A stretch of DNA of 64,000 nucleotides from Terasakiella magnetica (GTDB lineage Bacteria; Pseudomonadota; Alphaproteobacteria; Rhodospirillales; Magnetospirillaceae). The translations under genes were made by a program, and so were the position numbers. Position 1 is the stretch's first letter. Each line of letters begins with the position of its first letter. Under the pieces are notes generated by a model. It worked only from the letters and a program-made list of their open reading frames with translations, was not told the DNA's origin and did not search any database. The stretch covers positions 124,001 to 188,000 of the forward strand of contig CACVCF010000223.1 in assembly GCA_902729415.1 (NCBI GenBank). The letters run 5' to 3'. Positions 35,101 to 50,100 of this stretch are shown here, one piece after another.

Positions 35101-38100
35101 ACGACACCCTGATTGGCGGCGGCGGCGCCGATGTCCTGACCGGCGGCAGCGGCAACGATGTCTTCAGCTATACGGCGGCGACGGATTCTACTCCGACCTC
35201 GGGCACCTTGGACACCATCACCGATTTCGTCAGCGGCCAGGACAAGATCGATCTGGCCGGGGCGAACGGCTATCTGCTGATGCGGACATACGGTACCGGA
35301 ACCATCGGTTCGGTGGCGCAATTACCCAATGCCATCGCGGGTATTCGCGCCGACGCCACGCTTACCAATACCGTGGTGTTTCTGACCGACGGCACCAATG
35401 GCTGGGTTTATATCAAGGGTAACGGCACCGGCGGCACCGGCTTTGACAATACCCTGATCGCCCTGGCCAAGGTCACGACGGCGCCAGTGGCGACCGATTT
35501 CACCGGCGGCATCACCGGCGAGCGCCTGTGGGGGACGGCTGGTGCCGACACCCTGGTTGCGGGGACTACGGTTGACAGCCTGTACGGCGGCGGCGGGGCC
35601 GATACCCTGACCGGCGGCAGCGGTGCCGATACCTTCATCTATAAGGCGGCCACCGATTCGACCGCTTCGGCCACGGATGTCCTCACCGATTTCGTTCATG
35701 GCACGGATAAGATCAGCCTGAGCGGCGCGGCTGGTTATGCCCTTGTTCACGCCAATCTCTATGCTGGCAGCCTTGCCGCCAGCATCAGCGCCATCAACGC
35801 CAATACCCAGATCACCAATTCCATCTTGTATCTCGGTGACGGTGTAAATGGTTGGGTCTATGTCAAGGGAGCCGGTACCGGCGCCAGTTACAACGGCACT
35901 CTGATCAAGCTGAGCGGTATCCTTACGCCGCTGGCGCCTTCCGATCTGGTCGAGAGTTCCACCGCGACGCTGCTGACCATTGCCCCCAATATGACCGTCA
36001 CCGACCATGCCGGTGGAACCGGAGCCGTGGGCGTGGCCGGAGCCGTGGCCGGGGATTCCTTCACCTACTCATTGATGAGCGGCACCACGTCGCTGGGCAG
36101 CAGCGCTGTCACCGCTCATGGCACCGTCACCTTGGACGGGGCCGGGCACTATACCTTCACCCCCAGCGCCGGCGCCGCCAGCCTTACCGGCGGCCAGATC
36201 GTCACCGACACCTTCCAGATCAAGACTACCGAAACCGGCGGCGGTGCCACGGCCCTCAACACCGCTACCGTCACATTGACCGGAACAAACGACGTGCCGG
36301 TGGTGCCGGGAATCGCCGTGGCCTCCAACGTGCTGACCTTCGATGGGGTGAATGACTACGCCTCCACCGCGCCGATGACACTGGTTAGTGGGCACAGTGT
36401 CGAGGCAATGATCAAGACCAGCGCCTCAGGTGCGAGTTTCTCAGGCATTGTTTGCAGCCAGGAACCCGGGACGGGCTCATTTCTGCAAATGGTCCTCGAC
36501 CAGGGAAAGTTGCTCGTACAGGTGGCCGATGCGAATGCCGTCGGATTGAACGCGGTAAGTTCCGTCAACATCAATGATGGGCTCTGGCATCGGGTTGGCT
36601 ATACCTATAACGATACCTCACGGGAGGTCATTCTTTATGTCGATGGCGTCCAGGTTGGCTCTGGAGCCAACCTGGGGATGAACAGCGTCACGATTTCCGC
36701 ACCGATGCTGCTTGGCGTCAACCGGACCGGTAACAGCGGTTTTCTTGACGGTCAGATCGATGAGGTCCGGATATGGAATGGCTTCCGTTCGTCGGGAGAG
36801 ATGACGTCGGCCTGGGGCACACTGACGGGGACGGAAGCTAATTTAGCGGCCAATTGGACGTTCCCAACCGGAAATATCGGTGCTGATATTGCTGGCGGTG
36901 ACAATCCGCTGATGCTGGGGGCTGGCGCGGCAGCACCTACGGTGTCTGCCGGAGCACCGACTATGATCACGGCGCTGACGCTCACCGAGGATGGAATCTT
37001 CTCCGGGCAGGTGACGGCCAGTGATGTCGATTCCGCCTCGCTGACCTATTCGGTCTCAACTCAGCCCACCCACGGCTCGGTATCCATCAACGCCAGCGGC
37101 GCGCTGGTCTATACCCCGGCCGCCAACTATGCGGGCGCCGATACCTTTATCATCGCGGTTTCCGATGGTACGGCCACAACGACCCAGACCTTCACCACTT
37201 CCGTTACCCCGGTCAACGATGCCCCGGTTCTGGGGGCACAATCACCGCTGAACATCGTTAACACCGCTACCGGCACCGGAACGGCTGTTGCCACAGATGT
37301 GGACGTGGGCGATACGCCCACCTACCAGATTTATAACGGCACCATCGGGGTCGGCAGCATGCTGACCGCCCATGGCACCGTCAGCATCAATGCCAGTACC
37401 GGCGCCTATACCTATATCCCCGACTCCGCCACGGCGGCGCTGCCGGTGGGTGGGGCGCAGACCGATGCCTTCCAGATCTTCGCCACCGACGGCCATGGCG
37501 GCAATTCCGCCATACAGACCGTCAACGTCGCCATTACCGCTCCCGCTATCGGTACCGCCGGTTCCGATACGTTCCACACCAGCAGCGGCAACGACTTCAT
37601 CAATGGCGGCGCGGGCACCGACACCGTGTTCTACTCCTCGACCGCCGATAATTACGTGCTGTCGACCAACCCCGCCACGGGTACGGTCACCGTTTCCGCC
37701 TCTCAATTCGATGGCGTCGATGCCCTGACCAATGTCGAGGTGCTGCGCTTCTCCGACGCCACCACCATGACCATTTCCGGTGCCGCCGGGGCTCAAACCC
37801 TGACCACCGGCACCGGGGTGACCCAGATCAATCTGGATGCGGGTTTCAAGGCTCTGGTCATGGAAGGGGCCGGCACCGTCGATATGTATGCGCCCGATCT
37901 TCTGGGCATGACCGCGCTGCAAGGCAGCGCCGGCGCGGATACCTTAAGCCTTGATCTCGGGACTTTGGCGCTGAACGGCTCCATATTCTCCAGGCTGTCG
38001 GGGATCGAGACCATCACCCTGGCTCCCCATGTGCAAGATCTCACCGTTACCCTGGATGCCACCACCGCCGCCTCCCAGGTCTCGACCCTGGACGCCTCCG

Positions 38101-41100
38101 CGATCACCGGGAACCTGACGCTGGCCGGGACGGGGATGGTCGGTGGCGCCATGACCCTTCTGGGCAGTTCGGGTGATGTGATTCTGCCTGCCAGTCTGGC
38201 AGGCACCATGACCCTGATCGAGACGACTCCCAACCATGTCATCAACGCCAGCGCTTTCCCGGATAGTGCTTTCCTGGGGGCGCAGCAGGTTGGCAATGAT
38301 CTGCTGATCCAGCTCGGCGGCTCGGCTGGCGGCGGCACTATGATCGTCAAGGACCAGTTCTTATCCGTGACGCCCAAGATCGACCACGTGTTGACCGGCA
38401 ACGGCGAAAACCCCATCACCAAGTTTGTCGGCGCCATCAATGGCAGCGCCGCGTCACTGATGGGAACCGCCGCCGAGGAAGTCATTATCGGCACCCTGGG
38501 ACAGACCACACTGGATGGCGGTGGCGGCGACGACACCTTCTTCGTCGGCGGCGGCAATCAGCTGGTCAAGGGCGATGGGACCGCGCGCCCCAATGGCGGG
38601 ATCGTCGGCGGCCAGGTCAATTACGTCTTCGCGTCGGCGGCGGTGGTCAGCGACGGCAACAGCGTGACCATGGTGGGTGGCACCACCACCTTGGAGAACA
38701 TCACCGGCATCGTCGGCTCCAACTTCAATGACACCTTGAACGGCGGGTCCGGTTCTTTCGTATTTGAAGGCGGTGACGGCCACAACCTGATCACCGGCAA
38801 CGGGTCCAATTCCATCACCGCGTCCTATAAGCATATGGATGGCGGGATCTCGGCCAATCTGGGAGCCACCGGAACCTTCCATGGCGCAGCGGCGGGAACC
38901 GTGCTGCACGGTGGTGGTAAAATAGATACCTTGGTCAATATCTACTCCATCCGTGGCTCGTCCAATGTGGATTACATCAAGGGCGGCGACAGCGGGGTTT
39001 ATAACCTTGATGGCGGCGGCGGCGCCGACGTGCTGGTGGGTGGAAATGCCAATACCAACTTCCGGGTCGGCATCAACGACCATGCCAGCATCACTGGCGG
39101 GACCGGCTTCAACAGCCTGAATTTCCGGGACTTCACCGGCGGTACCTTGAGCGATTCCTCGTTCTTGAACATGACCGGGATTCAGGGTCTGGGGATTTCC
39201 GGGCTCGCCGCGGGCACGACAGGGCTGATCAACGTGGGAGCCAATGCCCAGGCGGCGGGGATCACCCAGGTGATGGCCATGAACAGTGCCGGGGCCATGA
39301 CCGTCAACACCACCGGCTATACCGGCACCATCGCGGTGATGGGCGGCAGCGGCAACGATACCCTGATCGTCGGCGCGGGAACCAATGCGTTCATGGGCGG
39401 GCTCGGTAAGGATACCGCCATTTTGGCGGGCAGCCTGAGCGGCGCCACCTTCAGCGCCGGTCTGGGCGGGACTCTGTCGGTGTTGTCCGGCGGCAAGACC
39501 CTGCAACTGAACGCGGTCGAGGAACTGCAATTCCTGGGCGATAGCAAGACGCTGGCCGTCACCACCGCCGTCGACGGTTATGTCACGCTGACCGGCGGGA
39601 CCGGCGACGACGCGATCCGGACGGTTGGCGGCATGGTGCTGGATTCCGGCGCGGGCGGCACGGATACCCTGATCAGCGGGAACGCCAGCACCACCTTCGT
39701 CTTCCACAACGACCTCACCAGCGCCGATACGCTGACGGGCGGTACGGGCGTGACGGTGACCAACAGCCTGCAGCTGCGCGATCTGACCGGCGGCACCTTG
39801 GCGGAATCCGCCTTCGACCATGTGCGCAATATTAATGTTCTGACCCTGGACAACACCGGGTCGCCTTTGGCCCTGACCTTGGGCACCGCTGCGTCGGCGG
39901 CGGGATTCCAGACGGTGAGCGGCGGAACCTCCACCGGCGATCTGGTGATCAACGCTTCTGGCGACGCCACTGTCCGCAGCATTAGCGGCGGCAGCGGGAA
40001 CGACACCCTGACCGGCGGGAGCGGGGCCTATCTTTCCGGCGGTGTGGGCAATGACCGCCTGATCGCCACCGCCCACAGCGAGAGCCTGGAGGGCGGCGGC
40101 GGTGCCGATACCTTCGTCATCAATGCGGGGGCCTCGACCCACGACTATCCCGTCACCATCTTGGATTTCACCTCTGGCACCGACAAGATCGACCTGTCGG
40201 CGGCGGGAGCCGTGTCGCTGATCTCCAACGTGGCGTGGCAGGGCAGCGTCGCCGCCACCGAGGCGGCGATCGCTGGCCTGAGCGGCGTCAATGTGGGCTT
40301 TTTCCACAATGCCGGTGTCGGTTATCTCTATGTGTCCGGCGGTGCCTTGAACGATACCCTGATCACCTTGTCCGGTCAGGCCACCGCCCCTGGAACCGGT
40401 GATTTTGTCAATTCCACCATTACGCTTGATGCCAGCAACCATGCACCGCTGCTGCTGGGTGCCACCAACGCCAATTACCTGACTCCGTCCAAGATGTTTT
40501 CCGTCGCCAGCGGCGGCGCCTTCACCGCTAATCTGGCCGGGGTGGACGTGGATGGCGACGCCCTGACCTACGCCCTGAGCGGCTCCACCCTTACCGCCCA
40601 CGGGACCGTGACGGTTTCGGCGGGTGGTGTGCTGACCTACAGCGCCAATGCCGGATATTTCGGCAGCGATACCTTCCAGGTTTCGGTCAGCGATACCCAG
40701 CCGCTGAGCAATACCCAGACCTTCACCGTCACGACCGGCCATGGTCTGACCGCCGTGGCCAATACCGGCCTGTCGGTGGCCTTGGACGGCATCAATACCT
40801 TTGCCTTTAATTCCGGCTATCTGCGGGTGGCGGATTCGGTGACGGTGCCAGATTCCTCCATCGTCTACACCGTCTCGGCCCTATCAGGATTGGGGGTGTT
40901 GAAGCTGAGTGGTGCCGTCTTAAGCGTCAACAGTACCTTCACCCAGGCCGACATCAATCAGAAGTTGGTGACCTTCGTCGCCACCACCGCCACACCCGCC
41001 AACGATCTTCTGACCTTCAGTGTTTCCGACGGCACCACCGGGACTCTGTCCGCATTGTCGGTGGGCGTATCGGTGGTTGACGGCCCCAACTACTCTCCGG

Positions 41101-44100
41101 TTTGGGCTGCTCCGTCGCAAGTGTTCATGGGCGAGGGCAGCTTCACGGTGGTGGGGACGAGCCAGCTTTACGTCACGGACCTTGAGACTCCGGCCAACAG
41201 GCTGATCTACACCGTGACCGACTTGCCGCTTCACGGCGCTTTGTCGGTGAACGGGGTGCGGGCCGAGGTGGGAACCACCTTCAGCCAGGCCGACGTCGCC
41301 GCCAATCTGATCAAGTATTTCAACGATGGCGTTTCCACGGCCCCAGATACGCTTCGGTTCAGCCTGACCGATGGTCAGATCCTGACCACGGCCCCTCCCG
41401 TCTCGATATCGATCATACCGGTGGACGACGCCCCGATAGCGGGGGCGGGGGTCGGCAATGCCTTGGCGTTCAACGGCAGCGGCTCGGTTTGCATCGCCGA
41501 TGCGAACGGGCGGCTGGGCTTTGATGACGCAGTCACCTTCGAGGCCTGGATCAAGCCGACCTCGGTCGGCGTCAACACCACCCATGCTTTGCTGGGGCGT
41601 GGTGTCGGAGGCGTTTCGTACGACATCGGCCTTCTGCTCAAGGAAGGCGTCAACGGCACCTATACCGTCATTCCGGTTTTGAACGGTACCCAGCTTACGG
41701 CTGGCACCACCGTGATTCCCGCGGGCTGGCACCACCTTGCCGCCAGTTTCAGCAGCGCTGGAACGGTGAAGATCTTCATCGATGGCGGCGCGCCCGAGAC
41801 CATTACGATTCCGGCCGGGCCGCTGCCGACCGGCACACCCCCGCTGACCATCGGCCAAAGTCAGGGCGTGGCGAACTATTCCGGAATGATCGATGATGTC
41901 CGGATCTGGCATGGCGTGCGGACCCAGGGGCAGGTCTCCGCCGATATGTCGGGGACCGTCACCGGCGTTGAAGCCGGTCTGGCGGCGGCATTCGCCTTCG
42001 ACGAGACAAACGGGAACGTCACCGATTCCAGCATCAACCGCTTGGCCGTCGGGGCTTTGACCGCCGGGGTCACGCGGGTTGCGGCCGACCGCTCGGATCT
42101 GGTCTTCAGCGGTAATCAAGACAGCGCCATCAGCGGCACCCTGACCGGCAGCGATCCCGAGGCAAGCCCCGTGACCTTTGGCCTTGCCGCCAATGGCGGA
42201 CCGAGTCACGGCACCATTACCATCAATCCGTTGACCGGCGCCCTGGTCTATACCCCCGACCATAATTTCGCCGGGACCGACCATGTCGTCTATCAGGTGA
42301 CGGCGGGAACGCTGACCTCGGCGCCCGCCGTGGTCGATCTGACAGTCAATGCCATCAACCACGCGCCGGTGATCGCGGGCGTCAATTCCGGCAATTCCGT
42401 TCTGCGCATCAATGGGATGAGCGGCGCCGCCCAGGGCGGCCTGCAAACCGGCCTGTTCAGCAGCGGCATCGCCACCTTGGAGTGTGACGTCAATTTCGGC
42501 GGTGCAGGCACGGCCCATGCCCAGAATCTGATTACCCTGATGTCGGGGGGGAATGTGAAGCTGGCCATCGGGGTGAACGCCTCCGGTGATGTCTTCGCCA
42601 CCCTTGACGGGACCACTTTCTCGACCTTCTCCGCCAATGTCGCCTCTTTCAACTGGCATCATGTCGGGGTGAGCTTCCAGCCCGATCCCGCCGGAGCCCT
42701 GCTGACCGCCACCTTGGTGGTGGATAACGCGGTGATGGGAAAGATCACCCTGGCCACCACGCCCAACGCCTTGGCTGGTGTCGATTCCGTCAAGATCGGC
42801 GACGGCGGGGGGGCAGGTTCTGCCGTGGCTGATGCCATGCTGGATAATGTGCGGGTGTGGAATGTCGCCCGCACCGGCCACGAAATCGCCTCGCAGGTCT
42901 CGAACACCTATACCGGGGCGGAGACCGGCCTGGTGGGGGCCTGGACCTTCGAAAACACCAGCGGTCCGACAGTCAATGACTTGACCGGCCAACACCCGCT
43001 GAGCCTGTCGGGCAGCGCTGGCGTGATCACGCCGCCCACCAGCGGGCTTTATTTCGACGGCAATGGCGCCGTTACCCTGACCGGGGCGGGTAACCCCAAT
43101 CTGCTTGCCACCGGAAGCAGCGACTTCACCTGGGAAATGTGGGTGCGGACGACGACCAAGGTCGATCTGCTGAACATCGCCCATACCGGCACGGCCAATG
43201 CGGGGGGGGCGCTGTCGATCTCGCCCACCGGCATGCTGCAATTCACTCCGGAAGGCGGGGCGGCTCTCGTTTCCTCCACCACCAGGATCGATGACGACAA
43301 CTGGCATCATATCGCCCTGATCGGCAAGTCCGGCTCGGCGCTGACCGTCTATGTGGATGGCAAGGCCGAGGGCACGGCCAACGGCAGCTATAGTATCAGC
43401 GGCCTGTCGGTGGCCCAACTGGGTGGGGCTGACTTCAACGGCGATCTGGCCGATGTCCGGGTGTGGAGCGTCGCCCGCGCCGCCGCCGATCTCGGCACTC
43501 CTGCCGTCAATCCCTCCACCGGCGGTCTGGTGGGGGCGTGGTCGGTCATCAATAACGCGGTCAGCACCTTCGGCCCGGCGGCGGCGGCGGGGGCGGTGAC
43601 CATGACGGCGGGCCATGTCTTCTTGTCGGATGGCGTGACGGCCCAAGGTGGCAGCGATCACATCACCACCATGGAAGGGACGGCGGCGACCGGCAATGTG
43701 GTGGTCTATGACCAAGACAGCAGCAATACCCTGACCTGGACCCTGAGCGGCGGCAGTGCCGCCGTCGATCCCACCCATCACGTTCTGACCACCACCCACG
43801 GCGTGGTTGAGATGGTCAAGGCCGATGGCAGCTATATCTATGTCCCCAACAACGGCTATGTCGGGACCGACAGCTTTACCGTGCTGGTCAACGACGGGAC
43901 GGTGACCAGCAGCAAGACCATCTCGGTCGCGGTCACCAACTCGACCCAAATCACGGGTGTGGCGGTTCAGACCGAGGCCGTGGTCAGTAAGGGAACCACC
44001 CCGGCGGCGGTGACCTGGGTTGATCCGGCCGAGTTCGGCAACAAGCAACTGACCGCCGAGTTCGACTTCAATGTCGGCAGCCTCGGTGCAAGCAATCACC

Positions 44101-47100
44101 CCCTGCTCACCTTGTTGGGCAATGGTCAGCCGCAATTGGAGGTGAAGGTCTCCTCGGCGGGGTATCTGACGTTCTACAGCAATCTGGGCGCCACGACCCA
44201 GGCCAGTGGGCAGATGCTCCCGACCGGAACCTGGCACCATGTCAGCCTGTCCTATGATGGCACCGGCGCTACGCCCGTGGTCACGGTCTATCTGGATGGG
44301 CAGGCGGTCATCACCTGCGCCAATGCCGTCCTCACTCCCTCCTTGCTGAATAATATCAGCCAGTTGATCGTCGGCGGGGATGGTCTTGGCACCAACACCC
44401 CCGGCATGTTCGACAATGTGAAGCTGTGGTCCACCGCCCAGACCGCCGTCCAGGCGCAGACGGGGATAAGCAGCACCACCACCGATGGCTTGGTGGGGCA
44501 TTGGACCTTCAACAACCAGGAGAACGGCAGCTTCGACAATCTGGTTGGTTCGCACATGTCCATGACCTTGGGCACGTCGGCTCAGGTTGTCCTGCCCCCC
44601 ATCCGGGCAGCCCATTTCGATGGCGGCCACATGGTCAGCCTCGGCAGTGCCGTCGGGCAGGGAAGCGGCCCCTATACCTATGAGGCTTGGATCCGCACCA
44701 CCGCCAACGCGGCGGCGCAGACCATCTTCTCGGCCGGGACCGATTCCACCACCCAGGGCGTCTCCATGTATGTGGATGCCGCCGGAAAGCTGAGGCTTGG
44801 CGGCCCGTCCGGAAGTGCGGCCTGCGGAACCAGCAATGTCGGCGACGGTTCCTGGCACCATGTGGCGGCCACTTTGTCTTCCGACGGCAGCGTCCAGTAT
44901 TTCGTCGATGGCGTGGCCGATGGGACGGCCTCGCTCGGCACGTATAATGTCTCCGGTCCCGCCGCCATCGGCGTTTCCTATACCGGCGTATCAAATTTTG
45001 TCGGCGATATCGGCGATGTCCGGGTGTGGGGCGCCAAGCTGAGTGCGGCCCAGATCCAGGAGACCATGTCCACCCAGGCCACCGGCCATGAACTCGGGCT
45101 GGCCGGGGCGTGGCGGTTGGACGAGGGCGGCGGCGTCACCGCTTACAATCTGGCCGGGACTGCCGCCACCTATTCCCTCGGTACGACCTGGACCGCCACC
45201 AATCATGCCGATATGGCGCACAGCGTGCCGGTTACCTCGGCCCTGAGCTTCGACGGCAGCCATTACGCCACCGCTCACGATATCTTTGACATCGGAACCG
45301 GCAATTTCACCATCGAGGCGTGGGTCAACCCCACCAATCCCATTGGTTCCAGTCAGGCCATCGTTACCAAGGATTTCGCCGGGGCCACCCAGCCGGTGAT
45401 GATGCTGTACCTGGATGACGGCTATCCCGCGCTGCATATGACCGGCGCCGATGCCGCCGGGACGGGAACCCTGGTGTTGCGGGGGACGTCGCGTCTGACC
45501 GCCAATCAATGGAGTCATGTGGCGGTCACCCGTGAAGATGGTATGTACTTCCTGATCGTCGACGGCAAAATCGTCCAGGCCCTGGACGGCCCGGTCACCA
45601 ATATCGCCAGCAGCTATGACCTGACCATCGGCGGACGGCCCAGCGCCAGCGGCCCCGGCTATGACGACGCCTTTACCGGCAAGCTGGCGGGAATCCGCCT
45701 GTGGAACGAATCACGCGATCTGGACAAGATCCGTGCCGACATGAACCAGCAGATCGGTTCGGAAGAGGGGCTGGTCGCCTCTTGGGTCGGCAGCGGGAGC
45801 GACGATTCCGGTAACGGCCATGCCCTGACCCTGAACGGTGTTACGGTTGCCGTCGGCCAGACGCCGCCCATCGCCACCGACATCATCACCCTGGACCGGA
45901 ATTCATCGTATCACGGCATGATTCTGGCCCAGGATCTCAACGGCGCCCCCCTCAACTACGGGGTTGCGACCAATCCGAGTAATGGCACCGTGGTGGTCAA
46001 TCCCGACGGCAGTTTTTCCTATACGCCGACGGCGGGATACAAGGGCCTGGACAGCTTTGTACTCAAGGCCAATAACCTTCAGCACGACACCTTGCAGACC
46101 GTGACGGTCAATGTTCAAGAACCGATCGAGGTCGAAGGCGCCCGAGCTCACGGCGCGGTGATGGAGTTCAATGGCAGGGACTATGCCAGCGTCGCCACGA
46201 CCGGCCAGTTGGCCAGCCTGGGCAATGGCGAGTTTACCCTGTCGGCCTGGATACGGCCGACCAGCGCCACCATGGACAACGTCGGAACCATCATCGGCAA
46301 GGAGGATGCCACCCACCATATCCGCCTACTGCTTGATCACGGCCAGTTGGTGTTCGAGGCCGCCGACGCCACCCATGATTTGTGGGCGACGCGCCCCATT
46401 TCGGCGTCAGGATTGCTGGCGGCCGATCAATGGGCGCAGGTGGGCGTCACCCGCAGCGGCGACACCTTCACTATCTTCGTCAATGGCCAAGTGGCGGGGA
46501 GCACGACCCTGGCCGGGATGGGCAGCCTTGCCAGCACCGCCGAACTGAAGGTGGGTGAGGGCTTCAACGGCGCCATCGATCAGGTGCAGACCTATGGCCG
46601 CGCTTTGACGGCGCTTGAGATGGCGCAAGGCTATAACAAGCCGCTGGATGGTTATCAGGAAGGCATGCTGGCCAGTTGGAGCGGCAGCGAGGTCCATGCC
46701 AGCGGTCTGGTGGACCAGACCGGCAGCAACCAGGATTTGCAGCTCGGCAGCCGCTATGGAATGCATTTCAGCGGCACCAACAGCATCAATATGGGCTCCA
46801 GCGTCGCCCAGGGTAGTGGGCCGTTCACCTATGAAGCATGGGTGCGCACGGGCCCGAGTGGAACGGCGCGGACCATCGTTTCTGTCGGAGCGGATGTTCC
46901 GAACCAGGGGTTGTTCCTCTATATCGATGCCAGTGGCAAGCTTGGGCTGGGTGAAGCCTATCAGGGCGGGATTCCCCTATCCAACGGCGTCGTGGATGAC
47001 GGCATATGGCATCATGTGGCCGCTGTGATCACCAGCGCCGGCAACGTCGATTACTACATTGACGGTGCTTTCGACAAATCAGTCTCGATCAATCCCTATA

Positions 47101-50100
47101 CCATCGGCGGTGACGCCACTATCGGCGTCGCTTTCAATGGAGGCTTCCAATTTACCGGGGATATCGCCGATGTGCGGGTGTGGAACACCACCCTGACCCA
47201 GCCCCAGATTCAGCAAGGCATGTATACCGGCCTTAGTGGCCACGAGACCAATCTGGCCGGGGCCTGGAAGCTTGACCAGGCTTCGGGGGGCGGCACCATT
47301 CTCGATCTTTCCGGTGCCCATAACGGTACGGTCAATGGCGGGCCTTTGACCTCCGTTCTTGACACCACCCCCGTGGCGCTGGTCGAGGCGCCGCAGCATG
47401 CGCTGCATTTCGACGGCTCCACCACCATCACCAGCCAGTCGAATTTGACCCTGACCAGCCACACCATCGAGGCCTGGATCAGAACTTCTGGAACGCCCTA
47501 TTGGTCGGGCATCGTCTCGGGCCACGGGTCGGGCGGGGCCGAATTCCAGATGGCGGTGTGCAATGGCAAGCTGACGGTCGAAGTCATGTCCGGCGGTGTG
47601 GGTAAGACCTATATCGGCAGCACCACACTGACCGACGGGCTGTGGCACAACGTCGCCTATGCCGTCGATACGGCGAACAATTCCCTGAAGCTGTTTGTCG
47701 ATGGCGTGCAGGAACCGGCTTTGGTGTTCCTGGCCAACAATAATTCGGTCTCGGCCTTCACGATCAACGCCGCGGTCAAGATCGGCATCAACCAAGACGA
47801 TGCCGCCCGCTTCAACGGCGATATCGCCGATGTCCGGGTGTGGGGAACGACGCTGAATTCGGTCCAGATTCAGCAGGGGATGACCACCGCGTTGACCGGT
47901 CAGGAGCCCGGCTTGCTGGGCAATTGGCGGCTTGACCAGGGCTCCACCAGCACCACCGTGGCCGAGATCCATGCCGGTAATACCGGCATGGTCAGTGGCG
48001 GGACTCTGACTGCGGTTGCCAACGATGCGCCGCTTTATCAAGATCATATCGAGGTCGACTTCGGTGCGCCCTATCATGGCGATCTGCATGCGGTCTCGCC
48101 CAACAGTTCGGCCTTTACCTGGGGCCTGAGCGGCGGCACCGCCACCGCCCACGGCACGGTGATTCTGGCTGCCGACGGCACCTTTACCTACACCCCCACC
48201 GCAGGGTGGCATGGTGTCGATTACTTTACCGTCCAGGCGACGGGGACGGGTGATACCGGCGTCAGCACCCGGACCATCGGCGTCGAGGTCAAAAGCCCGG
48301 TCGATGTGCTCGGCGTGGGAGCGGCCGGTGGGGTGTTGCAGTTTAACGGCACCTCCAATTACGCCTCAACCGCTGCGGTCTCGCTTGCCAATACCTCGTT
48401 CAGCTTCGAATTCTGGGCCAATCAGGCGGTTGCCGCCGGGTCGCAGATGACGGTTCTGGGCCAGGGGGCCTCGGCCAATGGCCTCCAGGTCGGCTTTACC
48501 AGCGGCAACGGCGGTAACGATGTGGTGTTCAAGTTCGGGGGCTCGACCCTGACCTTCAACGACACCGCCGGTCATCTTGGTCAGTGGGTTCATTGGTCTG
48601 GCACCTATGATGCCGCCACCCACACCCGGATTTTGTACAAGAACGGCATCGAGATGGTGCGCGATGTGGCCGCCTCGGACATGACCGATGCTGGATTGCT
48701 GACCCTGGGCAAGGATTCCTATGGCGGCAATTTCTTCAACGGTCAGGTAGACGAGGTTCGTTTGTGGAACGATGTCCGTTCCGCCACCGAGCTGTACTCG
48801 TCCTATGAGAAGAAGACGCCGGACGACACCGATCACCTGCTGGCCGATTGGACCATGGATCGGGTGACCAATCCCTCCACCTACGCGGCAGGGGCTGTCA
48901 CCAGCCACTATCCCGTGGTCACCAATGCGGTGGGCGGCTCTGCCGACCTGACCCTGGGGGCGGGTGCTGGCTATGATGCCTCGGTCCCGACCTATATCAA
49001 TCTTGCTGCCAAGGTTGCCACCTTCAACGGCAGCACTTCGACGCTCAGCGTCGCCAGCAGCGGCAAGCTGTCCAGCCTGGGGGCGGGCGACTTTACGGTC
49101 GAGACCTGGCTGAAGCCCGATTCCAATGCTTTGAGCGGGTCTCATGTCTTCGTGTCCAAGCAGACCGGCGGCATTGAATTCCGCTTTACCCTGGAGGATG
49201 GCAAGGTGGTCTTCCAGGCCTCCGACGGTGCGGGTCACAGCCTGTTCGACGGCACCAATTACCTGTTGCACGCGACCACCTCGCTTGCGGCCGAGCAATG
49301 GGCCCACGTTGCTGTGACCCGCAGCGGCGGCACGTTCACCCTCTACGTCAACGGAATGCAGGTGGGAACGCCGTATTACGACGCTAATTTCAGCAATGTC
49401 AGCTTTGCCTCGGCCCAATCCCTGGTTATGGGCGGCGCCAACGACGCGAGCAGCCACTTCTCCGGCCAGATGTCGGATGTCCGGGTGTGGACTTACGGGC
49501 GGTCGCCGTCCGAGCTTTCCTCCTATATGAGCACCCGCCTGACGGGGGGGGAGGCCGGTTTGCTGGCCGACTGGCGCTTGGATGACGTCGCCAGCGGCGG
49601 AACGGTGCCCGACACTTCCGGTCATTTCACCGGATCGGGCGGCGGCTCGGTTACCCTGGTCAGCCCCAAGGGCAAGGTCTTCGACGACGTGGCCTCGACC
49701 CGCGAGGATACGGTCATCCGTTCCGGCATCGCGGCGCTGGATTATGACAATCCCAGCCTCACCTTGTCGGGCACCATCATTCAGGGGCCGAGCCACGGCA
49801 CTTTGACTCTGACCGGTACCGCCACGCTGGGGACTCTGACCCTGTCGGGCAGCAACAACGTCTTTATTTCCGGCAGCGGCCTGACCCAGGGCGCCGGGTA
49901 TGTCTATGTGCCCGACAGTCATTTTGTCGGCAGCGACAGCTTCGTCCTTGGCATCAAGGACGGCGCCACCGGCACCTATACTTACGAGACCATCGGGATT
50001 GCGGTGCGCCCGGTCCACGAAAACCCGATCCTCAGTGTTACCGAGGGCAGCAGCGTTGCCGTCGCCCTCAACGGCACCCAGACGCTGCATGTTTCCGTGG

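Noticed and set aside
29847..35321. 1,824-residue minus-strand open frame inside the giant adhesin gene
   Set aside because: Antisense shadow of the Ala-rich and RTX regions: Gly/Arg/Val repeats mirror the repeats on the other strand, and no start signal or domain is seen.
32041..35980. Regular DNA repeats taken as a possible CRISPR array or satellite
   Set aside because: The repeats stay in frame, vary in spacing and encode GGxGxDxL nonapeptides, so they are coding RTX repeats.
40920..44861. 1,313-residue minus-strand frame, with similar ones at 38454-40742 and 48366-50336
   Set aside because: Antisense shadows with low-complexity His/Gly/Asp composition. The plus-strand frame is continuous and holds recognisable LamG domains.
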